From the NCBI RefSeq assembly GCF_026626705.1, contig NZ_JAPNKC010000001.1, positions 11,184,001 through 11,248,000 of the forward strand: 64,000 nt of DNA, in the 5' to 3' direction. Each line of letters begins with the position of its first letter. Positions within the stretch are counted from its first letter, which is position 1. This document shows positions 57,877 through 64,000 of this stretch, in pieces. This DNA is from Pyxidicoccus sp. MSG2 (GTDB lineage Bacteria; Myxococcota; Myxococcia; Myxococcales; Myxococcaceae). The notes under the pieces were generated by a model. It was not told where the DNA came from. It worked only from the letters and a program-made list of their open reading frames with translations, and searched no databases. The translations under genes were made by a program, and so were the position numbers.

Positions 57877-60117
57877 ATGAATCCATACCGATTGACCTTG
57901 CCGGCTCTGCTGGTCCTCTGCCTCGCGTGCAACGCCGTGGAGGAGCCCACTCCCTTCGCAGAGGCTGCCAGCGAGCAGGGGCTCACACCCGTCACCACCG
58001 TCAGCTGGCAGTTCGCCGAGTACCCTCGGCCCCAGGATGGCTACGTGTTGGCTTCGCTAGGGACGCAGGCCGTTCTCTTCAGCAACTCCGAGGGCATGTT
58101 CACCTGGGACGGTGCCGCGTGGAACCCACGGGTAGCGCAAGGGTGGCCGTCATCTCGCTCGGTCGGCCACATGGTGGCCCATGGCGCCGGCCTCCTCATG
58201 TTCGGCGGCTACGACTCGAGCTCGAATGCGTATGTCGACGAGACCTGGCAGTGGGATGGGACGGGCTGGACGCGGCTGCTCCCCGCGACCACCCCGCCGG
58301 CTCGCGCCGGACAGGGGATGACGGTCGTCGCGGGCAAGGTGGTGATGTATGGCGGCCACTCCGCCCAGGGCCGTCTCGACGATACCTGGACCTGGGATGG
58401 GGTGGACTGGACGCGCATCACCACCGCCACCAGCCCCGCCACGCCCTCGGTTTCCATGGTGACGGTGGGCGATTCGGCGCTCCTGCTCGGCTACGACTCC
58501 AGCGCCCCCTTCGCGGCGGAGACCTGGACCTTCGATGGCTCCGGCTGGACGAAGATCGCCACGCCGACCTCGCTGCCCGGGCTGTCACGCTACGAGCTGG
58601 CGACGCTCGGGGGCGTGCCGCTCGCCTACGATGGCACCAGCACCTGGCGGTGGTCGGGCGCCGACTGGGTGAAGGCCAGCCCGGTCGCGTCGCCGACGAC
58701 GCGAAGCCCCGGCCCCATGGTCGCCGCGGGCCCGACGGTGCTCCTCTTCGGGGGCAGCGTCTCCGGGAGCACCACCTACGACACCTGGACCTTCGACGGA
58801 ACGACGTGGACCGAGCGCTGGAAGATGCCGGTCTCGATGAAGGGCGCGTCGATGGCGACCCTGGGTGGCAAGGTCGTCCTCTTCCGCGACACCCAGACCT
58901 GGGAGTGGGATGGCAGGGCCTGGAGCCAGCGCACGCCGGCAACGGTGCCCCCGGCGCGGCAATACGCGGCCATGGCGACGCTGGGAAACAAGGTCGTGAT
59001 GTACGGCGGTGGGAGCGACACCCGGACCTGGCTCTGGGATGGCAACAACTGGACGGGATTGACCACCGCCCACACGCCCGGGGCGAGGAAGTACGTCGGA
59101 ATGGCGCCGCTCGGCGGCCGTCTGGTCCTCTTCGGGGGACTCGACCTGTCCCAGCTCTCGCTGGCGGACACCTGGCAGTTCGATGGGGTCGACTGGAAGC
59201 AACTGGCGCCCACGAATCGCCCTGGCTCGCGCGGCGGCTACGGAATGGCCACCGTCGCCGGGAGCGTGCTGCTCTTTGGAGGCGCGTACACCGATGGGGC
59301 CAATCCGTCGAACACCTACTACTACTCGGATTTGTGGATCTGGAACGGGACCAACTGGCTTCCGGGAGCCCGAGGTCCCGGCGCTCGCTATGCCCCCATC
59401 ATGGCGGAGCTCGACGGCAAGGCGGTGCTCAACGGTGGTCGCAGCAGTCCCTCGTCGAGCGGAGTCTTCCTGAGTGACACCTGGCTCTATGACCCCGTGA
59501 CGGGGTGGTCCCAGCCGCAGACGACCCGCACGCCGCCGGGTCTCCATGAGGCCGCCGCCGCCACGCTCGGTCACACCGTCGTGAAGTGGGGTGGCGGCAG
59601 AGACTACTACTACGGGATTGGAGGCACGTGGACGCTCAACGCCTTCATGGCGGAGGGCTCCAATTGCTCCGTCTCTGCTCAATGTGAGACGGGCTGGTGC
59701 GTGGATGGCGTGTGTTGCCAGACGGCGTGCAGTGGGACGTGCGAGTCCTGCAACCTGCCCGGCACGGAGGGGCTCTGCACGACGGTTCCCGCTGGCGAGC
59801 CCAGACCCGGGACGTGCGCGAGCTGCAACGGCGATGGCGGATGTGACATGCCCTGGCCGGAGGACGCCGGAAGTGGAGTGGCCGATGCGGGTCCCGTCGA
59901 TGGTGGAAATGACGCCGGAGCGAATGATGGCGGGACTGTTGGGAGCGATGCCGGGCCGCCGCCAGGAATTGATGCGGGGGCCGTCGCGGACGGTGGCAGT
60001 GGCCCGGGCAAGCCGGGTGGCTCCAGTTGCCTCACCGGCCTTACGGGAGGGAATGCGTGGCTCGTCATGCTCGCCACGTGTCTGGGCATGGGGGCCCGTC
60101 GACGCCGCCGGGACTGA
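57877..60117 (+). CDS. Secreted kelch-like lipoprotein with Cys-rich domain and C-terminal sorting signal
   Basis: 746 residues. Signal peptide and lipobox (LVLCLACN, Cys18/19 region). Residues about 45-580 contain about ten kelch-type blades marked by LLMFGGYDSS, VVMYGGHSAQ, LVLFGGLDL and W-D-G motifs such as TWTWDGVDWTRI, consistent with two propellers. A Cys-rich segment follows (CVDGVCCQTACSGTCESC), then an Asp/Gly/Ala-rich spacer. The end is a hydrophobic stretch with CLTGL and a final RRRRRD, like MYXO-CTERM-type sorting signals. It is inserted between an RNA ligase remnant and an intact RNA ligase gene. Confidence 0.88.
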   Translation: MNPYRLTLPALLVLCLACNAVEEPTPFAEAASEQGLTPVTTVSWQFAEYPRPQDGYVLASLGTQAVLFSNSEGMFTWDGAAWNPRVAQGWPSSRSVGHMVAHGAGLLMFGGYDSSSNAYVDETWQWDGTGWTRLLPATTPPARAGQGMTVVAGKVVMYGGHSAQGRLDDTWTWDGVDWTRITTATSPATPSVSMVTVGDSALLLGYDSSAPFAAETWTFDGSGWTKIATPTSLPGLSRYELATLGGVPLAYDGTSTWRWSGADWVKASPVASPTTRSPGPMVAAGPTVLLFGGSVSGSTTYDTWTFDGTTWTERWKMPVSMKGASMATLGGKVVLFRDTQTWEWDGRAWSQRTPATVPPARQYAAMATLGNKVVMYGGGSDTRTWLWDGNNWTGLTTAHTPGARKYVGMAPLGGRLVLFGGLDLSQLSLADTWQFDGVDWKQLAPTNRPGSRGGYGMATVAGSVLLFGGAYTDGANPSNTYYYSDLWIWNGTNWLPGARGPGARYAPIMAELDGKAVLNGGRSSPSSSGVFLSDTWLYDPVTGWSQPQTTRTPPGLHEAAAATLGHTVVKWGGGRDYYYGIGGTWTLNAFMAEGSNCSVSAQCETGWCVDGVCCQTACSGTCESCNLPGTEGLCTTVPAGEPRPGTCASCNGDGGCDMPWPEDAGSGVADAGPVDGGNDAGANDGGTVGSDAGPPPGIDAGAVADGGSGPGKPGGSSCLTGLTGGNAWLVMLATCLGMGARRRRRD

Positions 60118-60178
60118 CGACACGGGACCTTCGAGCTCGCCACATCGGGGTCGTGCAGCAGCGCCGTCTCGTCCGGCT

Positions 60179-60324
60179 CTACGGCGAGGGCGCCCCTGGT
60201 TCGGGGCGCCAGTTCCACACGGCGGGCCGCCCCGTGTTCTCAGGGAGGAGGCTGCCGTCCACCTTGTCCGGCCGGACATACTTGGCGAGGAGCTCCACTC
60301 GGACACCCGTGCCTTCCCGCCGCT
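60179..60324. repeat. Direct repeat, right copy (within the RNA ligase 3' end)
   Basis: Counterpart of 57585-57730; lies inside the intact RNA ligase coding region and begins at its stop codon. Outside the matched segment, the sequences following the stop differ completely, which fixes one border of the rearrangement at the ligase stop. Confidence 0.75.
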
Positions 60325-60979
60325 CCACCCGCCAGACGGCCCCCTCCACCGGGTCCACGGCCCCGTGGAAGCCGCCCGCCTGGAGCCGTGCCATCGCCGC
60401 GTCGATGCCCAGCGGCCCGCCCTCATGGAGCAGGCCCGGAGTCCTGAAGCCCCCGGCCCCGATTCGCGCGGTGAGCTCGTGCCACGGCAGCCGTTCGCTA
60501 TCGCGCATCAGGTCGAAGGCGACGAAGGGCTCGTGCGTCAGCGTGTAGCGGGTGCCGTGCGCCAGGGCCAGCCACTCGCCGACAAGTCGCTCTCCCGGCT
60601 GGAGCACGGCCAGGAAGCGCGCCGAGTTCGCGGCCACCCACGCGGCCCAGAGTCGGCGCGACTCGTTGGGGGACTGCGACGCCAGGCGCCCCTCGCGGCC
60701 CAGTGCCAGCAGCGAGTCCCCCACGCGCGCCGCGGCCACACACGAGCCGTCGAGCTTCTCCAGCACGACGACATGGTCTCTCGCGTCCCGGGTGCGCTCG
60801 GTGCACACCCGCGCAAGCACGGAAGAGAGGTGGCGATCCGCCGGCCCGGTGCGCGAGCCAGGGAGGTGGGGAATGGAGCCATAGGCCTTGCGGCCAAGGG
60901 GGCGGAAGTCCGGGGTGGGGTGCGGTAACACCGGAGGAAGGGTAGCACTGGACCGCGTGTCGCCGGCCCGATGTGTCAC
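60179..60979 (-). CDS. RNA ligase family protein
   Basis: 266 residues from a GTG at 60979 (a GTG at 60931 is also possible; neither has a good ribosome site). Covalent nucleotidyltransferase motifs are visible: motif I VVVLEKLDGSC with Lys75 as the AMP-acceptor, motif III GEWLALAHG, IIIa FVAFDLM, motif IV EGAVWRVE and motif V LLAKYVRP. The size fits a minimal adenylation domain with an N-terminal SIPHLPGSR segment typical of RNA ligases. It would seal RNA nicks or breaks. An older copy of its 3' end sits directly before the HAM1-fusion gene. Confidence 0.82.
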   Translation of the reverse strand: MTHRAGDTRSSATLPPVLPHPTPDFRPLGRKAYGSIPHLPGSRTGPADRHLSSVLARVCTERTRDARDHVVVLEKLDGSCVAAARVGDSLLALGREGRLASQSPNESRRLWAAWVAANSARFLAVLQPGERLVGEWLALAHGTRYTLTHEPFVAFDLMRDSERLPWHELTARIGAGGFRTPGLLHEGGPLGIDAAMARLQAGGFHGAVDPVEGAVWRVERREGTGVRVELLAKYVRPDKVDGSLLPENTGRPAVWNWRPEPGAPSP

Positions 60980-61016
60980 CTGCGTGATTCAGGCGCTCGC
61001 GACATCCAGGTGACAC
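60973..61016. promoter_or_regulatory. Inverted repeat between the RNA ligase and nuclease genes
   Basis: GTGTCACCTG (60973-60982) and CAGGTGACAC (61007-61016) are perfect 10-bp arms 24 bases apart, between divergent genes. The left arm contains the ligase start codon; the right arm is itself nearly palindromic (CAGGTG-A-CACCTG). A good candidate for an operator shared by both genes. Confidence 0.5.
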
Positions 61017-61112
61017 CTGCACGAAGCCGTGACCGTCTCGTTTGCATCAAGGTCCTTGCGGCGCGGCACGTGAATCGTCAGATCCGCCGCTCCCCCCAAC
61101 GAGGACCCACTC

Positions 61113-62834
61113 ATGTCACGGTTGCGCTCCCTGCTGCTGTTCCTCTCGCTGGCCACCGCTTGCGGAGGCGACCCGTCCGCCTTTGTCTCCGAGGCCCCAC
61201 TTGGCGAGCGCGAGGACGCCGTCTCGATTCCGTCCCGGGGCTTCGCCAGCACGCTGGATGTCGGCTGCTGGAACCTGGAGTACTTCGGCTCCACGTCCCA
61301 CGGTCCCAGCGACGAGACGCTCCAGCTCCAGAACGCGCGGGACGTCATCCTCGGTGCCGACCTGGACGTCTGGGGCGTGGAGGAAATCGTCAGCGCCGCG
61401 CAGTTCAACAGTCTGGTCTCCCAGCTCCCCGGCTACGCGGGGCTGCTCGGCAGTGACTCCAGCGTGGTGGGCGGCAGCACGTACTACACGCCGGGCGAGC
61501 AGAAGGTGGGGCTCCTCTACAAGCCGGCGGTCGCCTCCGTGTTGGGCGCGCGTGTCATCCTCACCGCGGATGCCACGTACTTCGGTGGCCGCCCGCCGCT
61601 CGAGGTGCGGATGCGGGTGGGCCTCAACGGGCACACCGAGGACATCGTGGTCATCGTCATGCACGCCAAGGCGCTGAGCGACGTGGACAGCTGGCAGCGG
61701 CGCGTGGACGGCTCGCAGGTGCTCAAGGCGTACCTGGACAGCACGTGGCCCACGGCGAAGGTGCTGGTCATCGGCGACTTCAACGACGACGTGGACGTGT
61801 CCATCTCTTCCAGCCGCGCGTCCCCGTACGAGAACTTCGTGCTCGACACGGCGGACTACTCCTTCCCGACCAAGGCGCTCTCGGACGCGAACCTCACGTC
61901 CACCGTGGGCTACAAGGCCGTCATCGACCACCACCTCGCGACGAATGAGCTGCGGGCGCTGCATGTGGCGGGCTCGGCCGAGGTGTACCGCGTGGACGCG
62001 TACATCCCGAGCTATGACACGACCACCACGGACCACTACCCGGTCCTCACGCGCTACACTTGGGGCAACGAGGGCGCGGCGCTGACCGTCATCTCACCCA
62101 ACGGCGGAGAGAGCTGGGCGGGCGGCGGTGCGCGGACCATCACCTGGACCGCGACCCAGGTGCCGACGGTGAAGTTGGAGTACTCGCTTGATGACGGTGG
62201 TGCGTGGGCCTTGATTGGCACTGCATCGGGGGCTTCGGGCAGCTACACGTGGACGGTGCCGGACATCGCGGCCTCGCTGGCTCGCGTCCGGGTGAGTGAC
62301 GCGGCGAACGGGTCGCTCGCGGACAGCAGCGATGGGGCGTTCACCATCACCTCCACCAACACCCCGGGCAACGTGGTGCTGCACGAGATTCTCGCCAATG
62401 AAATCGGCTCGGATGCTGGCACGGAGTTCGTCGAGTTGCTCAACACGGGAGGCTCCCTGGTGGACCTGAGCGGGTGGACGCTGTGGGACGCGACGGGCCT
62501 GCGGCACACCTTCGCCAGCGGCACCGTGCTGGGAGCGGGCAGGGCGCTCGTGGTGTTCGGCAAGACGGTGTCCATTCCGGCGGGTGTGAGCAACGCCGTG
62601 GGCGCCACCACGGGCGGACTCAGCCTCAACAACGGCGGAGACACCGTGACGCTCCAGAAGACGGGCGGCACGGTGGTGGATGCGTATACCTATGCCGCGT
62701 CACTCGCGGGACAGGACGGTGTGTCCATGAACCGCAATCCGGATGGCAGCGCGACGGGGAGCTTCGTGCTCCATACGAGCCTGTCCACTCTCAGTGCCTC
62801 TCCAGGCACGCGCGCGAACGGCTCTGCGTTCTAG
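61113..62834 (+). CDS. Secreted EEP-family nuclease lipoprotein with lamin-tail domain
   Basis: 573 residues; GAGGA 8 bases before the ATG. Signal peptide and lipobox (SLATAC, Cys17). Residues about 45-310 form an endonuclease/exonuclease/phosphatase fold: CWNLEYFG, GVEEI with the metal-binding Glu, KVGLLY, VVIVMHAKA, GDFND and the closing DHYPVL. An Ig-like domain follows (ISPNGGESW, ITWTATQVPTVKLEYSLDDG), then a lamin-tail domain (LHEILANEIGSDAGTEFVEL, LSGWTLWDATGLRH). Probably an extracellular DNase or phosphodiesterase anchored at the cell surface, useful for degrading prey or matrix DNA. Confidence 0.9.
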   Translation: MSRLRSLLLFLSLATACGGDPSAFVSEAPLGEREDAVSIPSRGFASTLDVGCWNLEYFGSTSHGPSDETLQLQNARDVILGADLDVWGVEEIVSAAQFNSLVSQLPGYAGLLGSDSSVVGGSTYYTPGEQKVGLLYKPAVASVLGARVILTADATYFGGRPPLEVRMRVGLNGHTEDIVVIVMHAKALSDVDSWQRRVDGSQVLKAYLDSTWPTAKVLVIGDFNDDVDVSISSSRASPYENFVLDTADYSFPTKALSDANLTSTVGYKAVIDHHLATNELRALHVAGSAEVYRVDAYIPSYDTTTTDHYPVLTRYTWGNEGAALTVISPNGGESWAGGGARTITWTATQVPTVKLEYSLDDGGAWALIGTASGASGSYTWTVPDIAASLARVRVSDAANGSLADSSDGAFTITSTNTPGNVVLHEILANEIGSDAGTEFVELLNTGGSLVDLSGWTLWDATGLRHTFASGTVLGAGRALVVFGKTVSIPAGVSNAVGATTGGLSLNNGGDTVTLQKTGGTVVDAYTYAASLAGQDGVSMNRNPDGSATGSFVLHTSLSTLSASPGTRANGSAF

Positions 62835-63103
62835 CGCGCGCCTGTTTGCACCTCGCGGGCGGGCACGTTGTTGATGGTCCAGGCCCAATACGTCCTCGTC
62901 TGGTGGGCGTATGTCTTTGCTTCCTGGAGGACCTCCGACGACCCGTCCGGCACTCGCGTGTTCGCGTAGCCACCCGAGGTCTTCTTGCCGCCAGGGGCCG
63001 TGGGACCCCTCGCTGTCGGCGACGCAGACGCCGGCAGCGAGCTGCCGCGCGGTGTCTGGATGCGGCGAAGCTCCAAGTGCAGAAACATGAGGCTGGCGCC
63101 CAC
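62831..63103 (-). CDS. Possible gene or gene remnant
   Basis: Within the 534 bases between the nuclease and the next gene, this 90-codon minus-strand frame has the best protein-like composition (LHLELRRIQTPRG, KKTSGGYANTRVPDG, EAKTYAHQTRTYWAWTINNV). It shares its stop bases with the nuclease gene. There is no clear ribosome site before 63103 or the ATG at 63088, so it may be the C-terminal remnant of a larger gene. Family unknown. The remainder (63104-63368) shows nothing but lower G+C. Confidence 0.35.
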   Translation of the reverse strand: MGASLMFLHLELRRIQTPRGSSLPASASPTARGPTAPGGKKTSGGYANTRVPDGSSEVLQEAKTYAHQTRTYWAWTINNVPAREVQTGAR

Positions 63104-63368
63104 CTGGGTGCCCGTTCAGGTGCCAACTGCACGCCGCTTGTGCTCTAGAGAACATCGGGATTGAGCCTCACAAAAGAGGCCAGGCAGCGGTCGGGCGTTC
63201 ACGATGCCCTTCCGATGACGACATCCCCTTCAAAGAAGGTGTTGAGCCAAGGTGCGCAGGTGACTTGTTTCAGCATTGGCTGGCTCCTTCCCAGACAGAC
63301 GAATGCCTCTTGACGCCGCGCTCACGAAGAAAATGCACATGACAAAGTCCCCACACCCCAGGCGAAGC

Positions 63369-64000
63369 ATGGTCCGCTCAACCCTGTTGTTGCTCCTGCT
63401 TTTCAACGTCAATGCCCATGCGCAAGCGCTGATCCATCCCTATGGCTCCTTTTGCGTGGGCCAGATGAACGTATTCTCCTTTACAGGGCCAGGAACCGTC
63501 ACCTCCTGGTCCGTGAGCAGCGGTGCCACCCTCTTGTCGGGAGGAACACCCGGCGCCAGCCACATCCAGTTGAAATGGGACAGCCCGGCGTTCGGGGCCT
63601 ATGTCAACGCCTACTACAACAACAACGGCTATAGCGGCGGCGTCACGTATTCGAATATCAATATCGCCGCGTCGGTGACGCCCTCGGTTTCCATTACAGC
63701 CAACCAGACCAACATCTGCCCTGGCGCTTCGGTCACCTTTACCGCGTCCCCCGTCAATGGCGGCAGCAGCCCGTATTACAGTTGGTATGTCAACGGCAGT
63801 TACGTGACCGGGGGCGCCAACATGAATACATACACTGCCAGTTCGCTGACCAACGGCCAGCAGGTTACTTGCGTGATGTCCAGCAATGCCCCCTGCCTCA
63901 CGTCCACCAGCGCCACATCCAATGCCATTACGATAAACGTAATCGACACTTCGCAACCCCTCGCTGCAACCATCAGTGGCAATACGACCATCTGTCAGAG
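63369..64000 (+). CDS. Surface protein with Bacteroidetes-style Ig repeats (3' partial)
   Basis: The frame from the ATG at 63369 runs to the window edge without a stop (210 codons visible). A signal peptide (RSTLLLLLLFNVNAHAQA) is followed by GSFCVGQMNVFSFTGPGTVT, then a Cys-containing Ig/PKD-like repeat (NICPGASVTFTASPVNGG, YSWYVNGSYVTGG, LTNGQQVTCVMSSNAPC) and the start of a second (ISGNTTICQ). Such repeats are typical of gliding and adhesion proteins of Bacteroidetes. G+C is about 50% in sampled lines against about 70% around it, indicating horizontal acquisition. Confidence 0.85.
   Translation, partial: MVRSTLLLLLLFNVNAHAQALIHPYGSFCVGQMNVFSFTGPGTVTSWSVSSGATLLSGGTPGASHIQLKWDSPAFGAYVNAYYNNNGYSGGVTYSNINIAASVTPSVSITANQTNICPGASVTFTASPVNGGSSPYYSWYVNGSYVTGGANMNTYTASSLTNGQQVTCVMSSNAPCLTSTSATSNAITINVIDTSQPLAATISGNTTICQ

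Overview
The window is about 70% G+C, dense in genes and rich in lipoproteins, Pro/Ala-rich linkers and GTG/TTG starts. It carries a complete frz chemosensory locus (frzZ, frzA, frzB, frzCD, frzE, frzG, frzF, with frzS, an rpoE1-type sigma factor and alanine dehydrogenase nearby). This points to a myxobacterium of the family Myxococcaceae (Myxococcus, Corallococcus, Pyxidicoccus or a close relative). Key residues match M. xanthus Frz proteins as I remember them: FrzE His49, FrzZ Asp52, and three FrzCD methylation glutamates shifted by six residues. I see no tRNA, rRNA, CRISPR array or insertion sequence.

Layout. 1-12.3 kb: housekeeping and envelope genes (uridine kinase, a MetX-like protein without its nucleophile, a PQQ propeller protein, a HARE-HTH/Mrr-like protein, two lipoproteins, birA, coaX). 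12.3-27.0 kb: the frz region. frzS, an anti-sigma/sigma pair and ald lie on the minus strand, then a radical SAM gene (+), frzZ (-) and the frzA-B-CD-E-G-F operon (+). FrzCD is the cytoplasmic receptor, FrzA and FrzB are CheW-like couplers, FrzE is the CheA-CheY kinase, FrzZ is the output double receiver, and FrzF and FrzG add and remove receptor methyl groups. Together they set the reversal frequency of gliding cells.

27-43.7 kb: a PHA-granule-type protein, class II photolyase, a Pro/Gln-rich membrane protein, DUF1015, a methyltransferase, a GH19 chitinase-like protein, an ABC-2 exporter with an anchored partner, hemB, DUF4177 and RDD genes, and an unusual tandem double D-Ala-D-Ala-ligase-like protein. 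A DmpA-type aminopeptidase follows after a strong terminator. 45.3-55.6 kb: a 38-residue Lys-rich protein, envelope lipoproteins, a PerM-type membrane protein, an ADOP-type permease with its PadR regulator and a palindromic operator, and LysR and LysE genes.

55.6-61 kb is the most novel stretch. On the minus strand, a HAM1/ITPase-like domain fused to an unassigned domain overlaps an AbiEii-type nucleotidyltransferase gene by four bases (GTGA). Twelve bases upstream of the HAM1 start lies the decayed 3' end of an RNA ligase gene. An intact homologous RNA ligase gene lies 2.6 kb away, beyond a large secreted kelch-like lipoprotein gene. The ligase 3' end is therefore present twice as an approximately 79%-identical direct repeat flanking the kelch gene. 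I infer an ancestral operon RNA ligase - HAM1 fusion - nucleotidyltransferase, a candidate RNA repair or defence module, later split by the kelch gene.

61-64 kb holds a secreted nuclease lipoprotein, a poorly coding intergenic stretch with one unassigned ORF, and the start of an approximately 50% G+C surface adhesin-like gene with Bacteroidetes-style Ig repeats, probably acquired horizontally.
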